From NCBI GenBank assembly GCA_009787135.1, contig WRGP01000254.1, positions 1 through 42,913 of the forward strand: a DNA stretch of 42,913 nucleotides, in the 5' to 3' direction. The notes under the pieces were generated by a model. That model had not been told where the DNA came from, ran no database searches, and saw only the letters and a program-made list of their open reading frames with translations. Each line of letters starts with the position of its first letter. The stretch's first letter is position 1. A program made the translations under genes and the position numbers. This stretch comes from Bacillota bacterium (GTDB lineage Bacteria > Bacillota > Clostridia > Christensenellales > Aristaeellaceae). This document shows, piece after piece, positions 26,283-34,320 of this stretch.

Positions 26283-28076
26283 ATGAACGAAACCTCCTTC
26301 GACCTCGCCGTCGTCGGCGCCGGCCACGCCGGCTGCGAGGCCGCGCTGGCTGCCGCCAGAATGGGCGTCAAAACCCTGCTTCTCACCATGAACCTTGACG
26401 CCGTCGCCACGATGCCCTGCAACCCCTCGGTCGGCGGCACGGGCAAGGGTCATCTCGTCCGCGAGCTGGACGCGCTCGGCGGTGAGATGGGGCTTGCCAT
26501 TGACGATACTTTGATCCAGTCCCGCATGCTGAACACCGGCAAAGGCCCCGCCGTGCATTCCCTGCGCGCCCAGGCGGATAAGCGCGCCTACCAGCGCCGC
26601 ATGCTCTCCGCGCTGCTAAACCAGGAGGGTTTGGAACTTCGCCAGGCCGAAGCGTCGGATTTCCTTATAGAATCCGGCCGCGTCGCGGGCGTTCGCACGC
26701 TCACCGGCGGCGTGATCCCCTGCCGGGCCGTAATCGTCGCGACGGGCGTATACCTGAAAAGCCGCGTCATCATCGGCGAAGCCCAGTGGGAAAGCGGCCC
26801 GCAAGGCTTTGGCGCGTCGCTCGCGCTATCCGGCGCCCTCACGCGGCTTGGCTTTCCCCTGCGCCGTTTCAAGACTGGCACCCCCGCCCGCGTGGATGGC
26901 CGCAGCATAGATTTTAGCAAAATGACGCCGCAGCCGGGCGACGAGCCCATCGTCCCCTTTTCCTTTCTCACGAACCGCCCGCTCCAAAACAAGGCGCAAT
27001 GCTATCTGACGTGGACAGGCGAACAAACCCATGAGATCATCCGTCAAAACCTCCGCCGCGCTCCCATGCTCACCGGCGCGATCCAGGGCACGGGCGCGCG
27101 CTACTGCCCCTCCATTGAGGATAAAATCGTCCGCTTCGCGGACAAGGACCGCCATCAGATCTTTCTGGAGCCGGAAGGCCTTGAGAGCGTGGAATGGTAT
27201 GTACAGGGCATGTCCTCCTCCATGCCGGAGGATGTGCAGCGCGCCATGTACGCCACCGTCCCGGGCCTTGAGAACGCGAAGCTGCTTAGGCTCGCCTACG
27301 CCATTGAGTATGACTGTATCGATCCTCAGCGCCTCAAACCCACGCTGGAGGCGCGGGACATCTCCGGCCTGTTCTTCGCCGGGCAGATCAACGGCACGTC
27401 TGGCTATGAGGAAGCCGCCGTGCAAGGGCTGCTCGCGGGCATCAACGCGGCGCTGTCCCTCAACGCGCGCCCGCCCCTGGTGCTTACGCGCGAGCAGGCG
27501 TACATCGGCGTGCTCATTGACGATCTGACCACCAAAGGCGTCAGCGAGCCCTACCGCATCATGACCTCGCGGGCTGAGTATCGTCTGCTGCTAAGGCAGG
27601 ACAACGCCGACCTGCGCCTGACCGAAATAGGCGGCCAAGCGGGCCTGGCCAGCGCCGAGCGCCTCTTGCAAACGCGTGCAAAGCGCGACCGCACGCGGGA
27701 GGCCATCCGGCTGATCACCTCCCTCCGCCTGGACGCTCTGCTGCGAAGGCCGGAGGTCACCTTCGACGATCTCGTCAGCCGGGAGCCGTCCCTTTCCGCC
27801 ATTGATCCCGCCGCCAGCGAGCAAGCCGTTATTGAGATCAAATACGAGGGTTACCTGCGCAAACAGGCGTCCGCCATCGCTCGCTTCCAGCGAATGGAAC
27901 AACGCCTGCTGCCGGAGGATACGGATTATCTCATCATCCCCGGCCTGCGCATGGAGGCGCGCCAGCGGCTCAGCGCGCTCCGCCCCCGCTCGCTCGGGCA
28001 GGCGGGCCGAATTTCGGGCGTTTCCCCCGCGGATATCGCGGTGCTGGCCATTTGGCTGCATAAAGCAAACCCATGA
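26283..28076 (+). CDS. mnmG: tRNA uridine-5-carboxymethylaminomethyl(34) synthesis enzyme MnmG
   Basis: MnmG (GidA) is the FAD enzyme that, with MnmE, modifies U34 of tRNAs reading NNA/NNG codons. The 597-residue protein has the FAD motif VVGAGHAGCEAALAAARMG, the conserved NPSVGGTGKGHLVREL, RFKTGTPARV, GLFFAGQINGTSGYEEAA and the C-terminal GRISGVSPADIAVLAIWL. It is slightly shorter than the usual 620-630. The ATG at 26283 matches the family start; the frame is open upstream through the promoter. mnmE, rsmG and parA, its common neighbours, are absent here. The message may be leaderless. Confidence 0.96.
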   Translation: MNETSFDLAVVGAGHAGCEAALAAARMGVKTLLLTMNLDAVATMPCNPSVGGTGKGHLVRELDALGGEMGLAIDDTLIQSRMLNTGKGPAVHSLRAQADKRAYQRRMLSALLNQEGLELRQAEASDFLIESGRVAGVRTLTGGVIPCRAVIVATGVYLKSRVIIGEAQWESGPQGFGASLALSGALTRLGFPLRRFKTGTPARVDGRSIDFSKMTPQPGDEPIVPFSFLTNRPLQNKAQCYLTWTGEQTHEIIRQNLRRAPMLTGAIQGTGARYCPSIEDKIVRFADKDRHQIFLEPEGLESVEWYVQGMSSSMPEDVQRAMYATVPGLENAKLLRLAYAIEYDCIDPQRLKPTLEARDISGLFFAGQINGTSGYEEAAVQGLLAGINAALSLNARPPLVLTREQAYIGVLIDDLTTKGVSEPYRIMTSRAEYRLLLRQDNADLRLTEIGGQAGLASAERLLQTRAKRDRTREAIRLITSLRLDALLRRPEVTFDDLVSREPSLSAIDPAASEQAVIEIKYEGYLRKQASAIARFQRMEQRLLPEDTDYLIIPGLRMEARQRLSALRPRSLGQAGRISGVSPADIAVLAIWLHKANP

Positions 28077-28131
28077 ACCGCCTCATGCGTTTGAAAAAGA
28101 AGGGACGCCGTCCCCCTGAACAGGAGGGCCC

Positions 28132-28602
28132 ATGGAGCATGAAAAATGGATGCGGCTGGCGCTTGAGGAAGCCGCCGGCGCCGGGGCAAGGGGTGAAATC
28201 CCCGTAGGCGCTGTGGTCGTCTTTGGGGGCGCCGTGATCGCCGCGGCCGGCAATTCGCGCGAATCCACAAACGACCCAACGGCACACGCGGAGATGCTCG
28301 CCCTGCGGGCCGCGGCAGCAAAGCTTGCCAGGCGGCGTCTCATGGGCTGCACCCTCTACGTCACGCTGGAGCCATGCCCCATGTGCGCGGGCGCCATCGC
28401 CATGGCGCGGCCGGACGCCGTCGTCTTTGGCAGCCGGGACCGCCGGGCGGGCTGCTGCGGCAGCGTCTACCGCCTGACGGAAGACCCGGCGCTCGGCCTT
28501 GGCGTCGTGCCCGCCCACGGCGGCGTGCTGGCCGGTGCGTGCGCCGAACTTCTGCATGAATTCTTTAAAAATAAACGCGAATCCGAGGCGTCGCAAAAGT
28601 AG
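28132..28602 (+). CDS. tadA: tRNA-specific adenosine deaminase
   Basis: TadA converts A34 to inosine in tRNA-Arg(ACG), allowing wobble reading. The 156-residue protein has the deaminase zinc site: His52-Ala-Glu54 in TAHAEMLAL, and Cys82-PM-Cys85 in EPCPMCAGAI, with FGSRDRRAGCCGSVY and the C-terminal LLHEFFKNKR typical of TadA rather than of free-nucleoside deaminases. AGGAGGG is just before the ATG. It follows mnmG by 55 bases that include a small G/C hairpin (GGGAC...GTCCC, 28102-28114), so it is probably in the same operon of tRNA modification genes. Confidence 0.95.
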   Translation: MEHEKWMRLALEEAAGAGARGEIPVGAVVVFGGAVIAAAGNSRESTNDPTAHAEMLALRAAAAKLARRRLMGCTLYVTLEPCPMCAGAIAMARPDAVVFGSRDRRAGCCGSVYRLTEDPALGLGVVPAHGGVLAGACAELLHEFFKNKRESEASQK

Positions 28603-28614
28603 GAGGCAATTCAC

Positions 28615-29313
28615 ATGGTCACCATTCAATGCCTGCGGTGCGGCGAGGAAATGCGGGTCAAAGAGGGCAGGATGCCCCGCGTGTGCCCCTTCTGCGGCAA
28701 GCCGTTCGCCGAGGAGCCCGATCCAATGGCCCTGTCGCCGCTGGACGAGCGCTTGTTGAAAGAGCGCAGTCCCCAGAAAAAATACAGGATGATCCAGGAG
28801 GCGCTGTCCGCCGCGCCCAACGACTTTTCGGCAAACCGCGCGCTCCTCTTTCACGGCCGCCTCCACGAGCCGATGCGCGGCAATGGCGTTGATTTTTCCA
28901 TCATCAAATCCCATCTGTTCAGCGTGTTCGAAAAGCCCGAGGCATACGGCAATGCCGCGTTGGAAGCGAAATATGACGAGCTGCTGCGCGGGCCGCAGCT
29001 TCAAAAAACCATGTCGCTCGCGCCGGACGCCGAAAAGTTCTTTGAAGCTTACCTGCGCCGCCTCGCGCGCGAGTATATCGATCTTTTCATCCGCGGCGCC
29101 AGCAGAAACAACCAATCGGTATTCGGCTTCGCGCTCAGGGACGATTCCGTCGCGCGCAAGTGCGTCGCGCCGGTCAGGCGGATGCTCCGTTCCATCCGCG
29201 CAAGCGAGCGGCTGGATGATCAAACAAAATTGCTGCTGCTTGACGCTGTGAAGGACGGCTATGCGAGTTTGTTTCCAAACTTTGGCGATATGCTGGATAC
29301 GCCGGAAGGATGA
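28615..29313 (+). CDS. Zinc-ribbon protein of unknown function
   Basis: The 232-residue protein opens with a zinc ribbon: Cys6-LR-Cys9 and Cys24-PF-Cys27. The remainder is helical and soluble with no recognised catalytic motif; residues 50-90 (ERSPQKKYRMIQEALSAAPN) resemble a TPR-like helical pair. No signal or membrane segment is present. GGAGG precedes the ATG, and the gap from tadA is 12 bases, so the two are cotranscribed. The zinc ribbon hints at nucleic acid or protein binding. The family is not one I recognise. Confidence 0.8.
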   Translation: MVTIQCLRCGEEMRVKEGRMPRVCPFCGKPFAEEPDPMALSPLDERLLKERSPQKKYRMIQEALSAAPNDFSANRALLFHGRLHEPMRGNGVDFSIIKSHLFSVFEKPEAYGNAALEAKYDELLRGPQLQKTMSLAPDAEKFFEAYLRRLAREYIDLFIRGASRNNQSVFGFALRDDSVARKCVAPVRRMLRSIRASERLDDQTKLLLLDAVKDGYASLFPNFGDMLDTPEG

Positions 29314-29345
29314 ACCTCGCGGCCCTCTCCCGCCCGCCTCATTTT

Positions 29346-29374
29346 TTGCGTTTCGCCCGTGAAAATGGTATGAT
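29346..29374 (+). promoter_or_regulatory. Promoter of the tlyA operon
   Basis: TTGCGT (29346-29351), 17 bases, and TATGAT (29369-29374) preceded by TGG (extended -10). GGAGGG follows directly, so the leader is very short, about ten bases. The -10 context ATGGTATGAT is nearly the same as those of the mnmG/FHA promoters. Confidence 0.6.
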
Positions 29375-29390
29375 ATAAGGAGGGTTACGG

Positions 29391-30206
29391 ATGCGCAGGG
29401 TGCCCGCATGGCAGCGGCTCGTTTCGGAAGGTTTTTTTGCCGCCCGGGGCGAGGCCGAGCGCTGGATTCTCGCGGGCAAGGTGCGCGCGGGGGAGATTCC
29501 CGTCACCAGCGCGGGGCAGCCTGTCGCCGCAGACGCGCCGCTTGCCGTGCGCGGCCTTGCCCAGCCGTATATCGCCAAGGGCGGCCTTAAGCTGGAAAGC
29601 GCGCTGCAAGCCTTTTCCGTTGCCGTCAGAGGCCGCGTATGCATCGACGCGGGCGCGTCTACGGGCGGCTTCACGGATTGCCTTGTGAAGCACGGCGCGT
29701 CCAGGGTGTATGCCGTGGATGCCGGTTTTGGGCAATTGGCCGGAAGCTTGCGGCAGCACCCTTCGGTCGTGAATCTGGAGCGCACGAATATTGGGGAGGA
29801 AGCGCTCCTTTCGCTCGATCCCAGGCCTTCGCTTGGCACGGTTGACCTCTCGTACCTTTCCCTGCGCAAAGCGGTTCCTCAATTCGCGCGCATCCTGCAC
29901 GGGCAGGGGGATTTGCTCTGCCTGGTCAAGCCGCTCTTTGAGATAGACGACGCGGAGGCCCGCCGCACCGGCAATATTCCGCCGGGCGCATACGAGCCGC
30001 TGCTTATGTCGCTGGCGGATGATTTTCAGCGGGACGGATACCGCCTGTGCGGTGTCACGCACAGCCCCGTCACCGGCAACAACGGCACGCTGGAGTTTTT
30101 CCTTTGGCTGTCCATGGAGGCCGCAGCCGGCCTGCCGCCGGGCCCGCTGAAGCTCGCGGTCAGCCGGTCCGTTTCAGCCGCCCGGGCTTTACCCATATAC
30201 CAATAG
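29391..30206 (+). CDS. tlyA: TlyA-family rRNA 2'-O-methyltransferase (YqxC type)
   Basis: TlyA proteins methylate ribose 2'-OH of cytidines in 16S and/or 23S rRNA. The 271-residue protein has an N-terminal S4 RNA-binding domain (about 3-60, LVSEGFFAARGEAERWILAG) and a C-terminal FtsJ/RrmJ-type methyltransferase with the SAM motif IDAGASTGGFTDCL and catalytic-tetrad segments KGGLKLESAL, TVDLSYLSL, LVKPLFE and GTLEFFLW. Older annotation as hemolysin A is a misnomer. It is often near dxs, recN or argR in Firmicutes; none is here. GGAGGG precedes the ATG. Confidence 0.93.
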   Translation: MRRVPAWQRLVSEGFFAARGEAERWILAGKVRAGEIPVTSAGQPVAADAPLAVRGLAQPYIAKGGLKLESALQAFSVAVRGRVCIDAGASTGGFTDCLVKHGASRVYAVDAGFGQLAGSLRQHPSVVNLERTNIGEEALLSLDPRPSLGTVDLSYLSLRKAVPQFARILHGQGDLLCLVKPLFEIDDAEARRTGNIPPGAYEPLLMSLADDFQRDGYRLCGVTHSPVTGNNGTLEFFLWLSMEAAAGLPPGPLKLAVSRSVSAARALPIYQ

Positions 30207-30229
30207 AAAGCAAAGGAGAATCGCTTGCT

Positions 30230-32215
30230 ATGAATGAAAACCGCTCGTTCGCGTCCTCCCTTTGGCGCGTCGTCCTGTCGCTCCTCATCATAGGGGCCGT
30301 GCTGGCCGCCACTGTGCTCGTTTCCGGCAGCGCGCTGATCACCGTGGAGGACATTACGGTCAACCGCGTCCTCGCGGGGACATACGGCACGCCAGATTGG
30401 CGCGTGCGGGAGATGAACCCGCTGCTCGCGCAGCTTCTGACGCTCTTCTATCGCGCCGTTCCGGCCGTGAACTGGTACGGCGTCCTGCTGCTGGCTTTAC
30501 TGCTCGCGGCGGCAGCCGGGGCCGTTGCCCTTGCGGCGCGCAAAAAAGGCGGGTTTGTGCCCGCGGCTGTCATCTTGTGTCCTATTGTACTGCTGCTGAC
30601 AAACGCCGTGCACTCCACCGCCGTCTGCGCGCTGTGCGCCGGTACCGGCTCTCTTCTCATCATGGACGGCCTCCAGCGCCGCAAAGGCGGGTCGGCGCGC
30701 ACCATCGCGGGCGCCGTGCTGTTCCTGTTTGCCGTCATGCTGTCCTTCTATTGGGGCGTTTTGCTGGCGGCCGCGGCCGCGGTATGCTATCTTTCCTATG
30801 CCGGTCACGAAAGCCGCGTAAAGGGTTTCGCGCTGGGGACGGCGGTGATGGCAGTACTCGCCCTGACCTCGTACGGATATGCCACGCTCGTGTATAACAC
30901 GCCGGAGATGGCCGCGTACCGCAATCACTATGCCCTCTATGAAAGGCTTCAGCATAGCAGCCTGAAGGAAGAAGCGGACAGCCTCCTCTCCGCATACGGG
31001 ATTCCCGTTTTCGTGGAAAGCGATCATTTGAATACAGGCCATGACAGCGGCGGCGATCATGAGCACGCGGAGCCTGACGGCCAGCGCGCCGACCTCGCCG
31101 TTGAGCTTCCGCCCAACGCCTTCGACGCTGTCGGCTGGTCGCTGAACGACGCGTCCCTGTTCTTCACCCGCTACGGCATGGATACGGAATTGACCGATCC
31201 GCAAACCCTGCGCATCCTCAGCCGGGAGGCCCGCTATTACAGCGTACAGCCCGGCAGGCTGCTTTCAGAGCTTTACACCACGCTGAAAAAGCCGCAGTTC
31301 CTGCTGCTGATCGCCCTGCTCGTCTTCACCGCGCTGGGCGCCGTCGTCACAAGCCACGGCAAGGGGCTGACCGCGATGCTGGCCGTGCTCTTCGCCCTGG
31401 GCGGGCATATCGGCGCCTTGGCCTGCTACTATAATTCCTTCTCGGATATCGCGCCCTTCTACCTGCTGGCGATCGTGGCGCTTTTGTACCATTACGACGG
31501 AGAGGACGCCAAAGCATGGTATCGAAGGTTGCTCGCCCCGCGCGGCTTGCGCCTTGGCGCCTCGCTCCTCGCGCTTATCTTCTTTGCCGCCGGCATGACC
31601 GGTTTCTTTTATTACACAAGCGCCGCGCCCGCAAACAGCAATGCATACGTGGCGGAAGCGGTGAACTTCATAAGGCCCTATCTCGCGGCCAATCCCGATA
31701 CGCTGTTTATTGGCGATAACCCCAACGAACGCTATAAGCCGCAAACGCTTGACGCCCCGGGACGCGGGGAGGATCAAAACCTGCTGGCAGGCAGCTATGA
31801 TCTCTACAGCCCCCGCGCGGCCGCCCTGCTGGAAAAATACGGCCTTACCAACCCCCTCAAGGACAGCCTCGGCCGAGAGGATATTGCCTATATTTCCATG
31901 TCCTATTCCGACAGCGCCGTTTCCCTCCGCCTGGCGGACGCATATGGCATCTACGCAAAGCCTCCCGCGGAACTGCTCACCGAGCCTTTCTATTCGGAAA
32001 AGATCATCCGCCTTTCCGCCTATACGCGGCAGGAGGTGGAAGAGCTTGTGGAAACGGCGCGCTACGAGCAGGAGCAGGCCGAGGCTTGGGCGCAGGCCTT
32101 GCAAGAGGCTGATGCAAAGGGGCTGATTCCGCCGGCGGAGGAAGACGGCGGCCCGCCGGAGGCGGCCCTTCCTCAAGGCGCGCCCGCTGAGACGAAGCCC
32201 GTGCCCGATGCGTGA
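30230..32215 (+). CDS. Polytopic membrane protein, GT-C-like, with a His-rich loop
   Basis: The 661-residue protein has about ten predicted membrane segments (near 12-33, 83-103, 110-127, 131-147, 159-190, 200-222, 355-373, 380-400, 405-421, 440-462). The first outside loop (VEDITVNRVLAGTYGTPDW then MNPLLAQLL and PAVNWYG) recalls GT-C glycosyltransferase/polymerase-like proteins, which keep acidic residues and an SGxYG...NWYG pattern there. A hydrophilic loop at 265-285 contains four His and several Asp/Glu (SDHLNTGHDSGGDHEHAEP), a possible metal site. Residues 600-661 form a charged, Pro/Glu-rich tail. AAAGGAG lies upstream of the ATG at 30230. It is cotranscribed between tlyA and the flavoprotein. 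Function unknown; the GT-C link is tentative. Confidence 0.75.
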   Translation: MNENRSFASSLWRVVLSLLIIGAVLAATVLVSGSALITVEDITVNRVLAGTYGTPDWRVREMNPLLAQLLTLFYRAVPAVNWYGVLLLALLLAAAAGAVALAARKKGGFVPAAVILCPIVLLLTNAVHSTAVCALCAGTGSLLIMDGLQRRKGGSARTIAGAVLFLFAVMLSFYWGVLLAAAAAVCYLSYAGHESRVKGFALGTAVMAVLALTSYGYATLVYNTPEMAAYRNHYALYERLQHSSLKEEADSLLSAYGIPVFVESDHLNTGHDSGGDHEHAEPDGQRADLAVELPPNAFDAVGWSLNDASLFFTRYGMDTELTDPQTLRILSREARYYSVQPGRLLSELYTTLKKPQFLLLIALLVFTALGAVVTSHGKGLTAMLAVLFALGGHIGALACYYNSFSDIAPFYLLAIVALLYHYDGEDAKAWYRRLLAPRGLRLGASLLALIFFAAGMTGFFYYTSAAPANSNAYVAEAVNFIRPYLAANPDTLFIGDNPNERYKPQTLDAPGRGEDQNLLAGSYDLYSPRAAALLEKYGLTNPLKDSLGREDIAYISMSYSDSAVSLRLADAYGIYAKPPAELLTEPFYSEKIIRLSAYTRQEVEELVETARYEQEQAEAWAQALQEADAKGLIPPAEEDGGPPEAALPQGAPAETKPVPDA

Positions 32216-33431
32216 TGCCATATGGCCGGTAGCCATTGTCGGCGGCGGCGCGTCTGGGCTTATGGCGGCCGTCGCGGCCTCTCAAACCCGTCCGGGTTCG
32301 GTGCTGCTGCTGGAAAAGGAGCCGCGCGTGGGGCGCAAGCTTTTGGCCACGGGCAATGGCCGCTGTAACCTGCTGAACCTTTCCGCGGGGCCGGAACACT
32401 ATCATGGCGGCGGGGCGCAAGCCGCCGCCTCGCTGCTTTCCCGTATGCCGCCCAAGGCCGTTATCGCGCGCTTTGAGGCGCTTGGCCTGCATGTGCGGGA
32501 GGAGGAAGACGGGCGGATCTATCCCTACAGCGGCCAGGCGAGCGCCGTGCTGGATGTCCTTCGCGCCGCCTGCGGGCGGCAAGGCGTCAAAACCCTATGC
32601 GGCGCGGAGGTCGTGCGGATCACGCCGGGCGGCGGCGCCTTTACCCTGCGCATGGCGTCGGGGGAAGCGCATGCCGCGCGGCGCGTCATTCTGGCGGCAG
32701 GCGGCATGGCCGCCCCCGCTTTCGGGGCAAGCGGCCAATCGTTCGCGCTGCTTTCCGGCGTCGGCCACACCGTCGTGCCCCCCATGCCCGCGCTCTCGCC
32801 GCTCAGGCTTCCGGCGGAGCGCGTCCGCGGCCTCAAGGGTGTGCGCGTCCGCGCCACGCTTGCGCTTGTGAGCCAAGGCGCGCCGCAAGGGGAGGCGCGG
32901 GGCGAAGCGCTCTTTACCGAATACGGCGTCTCCGGCATCGCCGCCATGCGGCTCAGCCGAAGGGCGGGGGAACTGCTCCGCTCAGGCAAGGACGCCACGC
33001 TATCCATCCGCCTGCTGGATACAGAAACCGCCGAAGCCCAAATGGAGCGGCGGCTGTCCCTCTATAAAAACCAGTCTTTAGAAAGCTTCTTCACCGGCTT
33101 GCTGCATAGCCGCGTCGCCCTCTGCCTTCTGCGCGAGGCGGGTCTCTCGGCCGGGGCGCCCGTCACGCTGGCGGCGGCGGGAATACTCGCGCGCCTGCTG
33201 GCGGATTGGCAAGTGCCCATCCTTAGCGTGCTGCCCTTTGAACACGCGCAGGCTACCGCCGGCGGCGCGGTTCTTGAGGAGTTCCATCCGCAAACGTTGG
33301 AATCGCTTATTCTGCCGGGGTTCTATGCCTGCGGGGAAGCGCTGGACGTGGACGGGGATTGCGGCGGATACAATCTGCTTTGGGCTTGGGTCTCCGGCGC
33401 TGCGGCGGGGGAAAACGCGGGGAAGCCATAA
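32208..33431 (+). CDS. BaiN/HI0933-family FAD-dependent oxidoreductase
   Basis: The 407-residue flavoprotein has the N-terminal FAD motif VAIVGGGASGLMAAVAAS, the family signature VGRKLLATGNGRCNLLN, and the C-terminal YACGEALDVDGDCGGYNL...AWVSGAAAG. Members include YhiN and the bile-acid enzyme BaiN, but most have no known substrate, and nothing here indicates bile-acid use. The start overlaps the stop of the membrane protein by eight bases, so the genes are translationally coupled. Confidence 0.88.
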   Translation: MRDAIWPVAIVGGGASGLMAAVAASQTRPGSVLLLEKEPRVGRKLLATGNGRCNLLNLSAGPEHYHGGGAQAAASLLSRMPPKAVIARFEALGLHVREEEDGRIYPYSGQASAVLDVLRAACGRQGVKTLCGAEVVRITPGGGAFTLRMASGEAHAARRVILAAGGMAAPAFGASGQSFALLSGVGHTVVPPMPALSPLRLPAERVRGLKGVRVRATLALVSQGAPQGEARGEALFTEYGVSGIAAMRLSRRAGELLRSGKDATLSIRLLDTETAEAQMERRLSLYKNQSLESFFTGLLHSRVALCLLREAGLSAGAPVTLAAAGILARLLADWQVPILSVLPFEHAQATAGGAVLEEFHPQTLESLILPGFYACGEALDVDGDCGGYNLLWAWVSGAAAGENAGKP

Positions 33432-33486
33432 CGCGGAGGTTGCTGGCCGCCGTAACACTCAATTTTCGCGCGGCATTTGCCTAACG

Positions 33487-34152
33487 CTATAGCATCTGCT
33501 GTTCATTGATAATCAGTTTAAACTGCAGCCCCAGCGTTTGGCAGGCCCTGCGGCACAAAATCATGCGGTCCAGGAAAATTTCAAAATAATCCATCACAGA
33601 GCCATAATGCGTATCCACGGTCAGCTTAAGCTTGAGCAGCGTATGTTCCTCGTTGATTTTCACGATCGACTTTTTCGTGGCAAAGTTCACGCGGTCGTGG
33701 ATGTCAAAGGCAGTCGTGTCCTCGTTGCGCACGCGGCTTCGGCGCACGTCCGATTTATCGCCTACAATAAGCGCGGCGGTGATCGCGTTGATCGGCTCGG
33801 CCGTGCCCTCGTCGTGGTTGCCGATGGCCGTAACAACGGCGGCAATGTCCTCCGGCGGCATGCCCATGCGCTCCAAAATATGAAACGCCATCAGCGCGCC
33901 GCTCTGCGCGTGGTCAGCCCGGTTGACGAGGTTGCCGATATCGTGCAGGTACGCCGCGATCTGCGCCAGATCCACCGCGCGGCTGTCCGCGCCCATGGTT
34001 TCCAGAATGTACTTGGCCGTCTCCGCCACGCGCGCCACATGGGCCGCGCTGTGCTCCGTATAGCCCATGGTCTGAAGGGACGCGTCCGCGCAGCGGATGT
34101 ACGTGTCAATGGCCGGATCGCGTTTGATTTGGTCAAAGGTAATTTCTTGCAT
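33487..34152 (-). CDS. HD-domain phosphohydrolase-like protein
   Basis: The 221-residue protein carries an HD metal-dependent phosphohydrolase domain: His34/His38 in YTEHSAAHVARV, the His70-Asp71 pair in AYLHDIGN, GNHDEG (113-114) and a later Asp in VGDKSDVRR. The C-terminal 80 residues are a separate domain (VNFATKKSIVKINEEH and following) with beta-strand pattern. The start at 34152 is chosen because GGAAG lies five bases upstream. It is transcribed divergently from the his operon and convergently with the flavoprotein gene. Substrate unknown. Confidence 0.85.
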   Translation of the reverse strand: MQEITFDQIKRDPAIDTYIRCADASLQTMGYTEHSAAHVARVAETAKYILETMGADSRAVDLAQIAAYLHDIGNLVNRADHAQSGALMAFHILERMGMPPEDIAAVVTAIGNHDEGTAEPINAITAALIVGDKSDVRRSRVRNEDTTAFDIHDRVNFATKKSIVKINEEHTLLKLKLTVDTHYGSVMDYFEIFLDRMILCRRACQTLGLQFKLIINEQQML

Positions 34153-34264
34153 GTGCTTCCTTTCGCCGCTTATCGTTACTTCATTTTTCACATAATTCGA
34201 CTTTCACATTCCGTTTCCTTCACGCATAGGATACGCTTTGTCCGGAGAAATTTTAGCGAGACAC

Positions 34265-34293
34265 TTGACTAAATCGATGAAGTATCGTATACT
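34265..34293 (+). promoter_or_regulatory. Promoter of the histidine operon
   Basis: TTGACT (34265-34270), 17 bases, TATACT (34288-34293). The predicted start is near 34300, leaving about 20 bases of leader with GGAGG before hisZ. The leader is too short for a T-box or a leader-peptide attenuator, so regulation by histidine, if any, must be by a repressor or feedback on HisG. Confidence 0.8.
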
Positions 34294-34320
34294 GCCAGCA
34301 AATCAAGAAGGAGGCGCCCT

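Larger units (their letters stand above)
26169..26290. repeat. 30-bp inverted repeat carrying two divergent promoters and start codons
   Basis: Arm 26169-26198, reverse-complemented, matches arm 26261-26290 at 26 of 30 positions. Each arm contains CCCTTCATGG, the extended -10 element (TATGCT or TATACT), six bases, and ATGAACGA, the first codons of a gene. The arms point outward to the FHA gene and to mnmG. The 62-base centre between the arms is pyrimidine-rich on the plus strand near 26241-26260. Confidence 0.85.

Noticed and set aside
27970..29409. Leftward frame of 479 codons over tadA and the zinc-ribbon gene
   Set aside because: Antisense to tadA with its intact zinc-site motifs; composition is that of a GC-rich shadow frame.
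34200..34320. T-box or attenuator before the his operon
   Set aside because: The predicted leader is about 20 bases, with no specifier loop, antiterminator or His-codon leader peptide.
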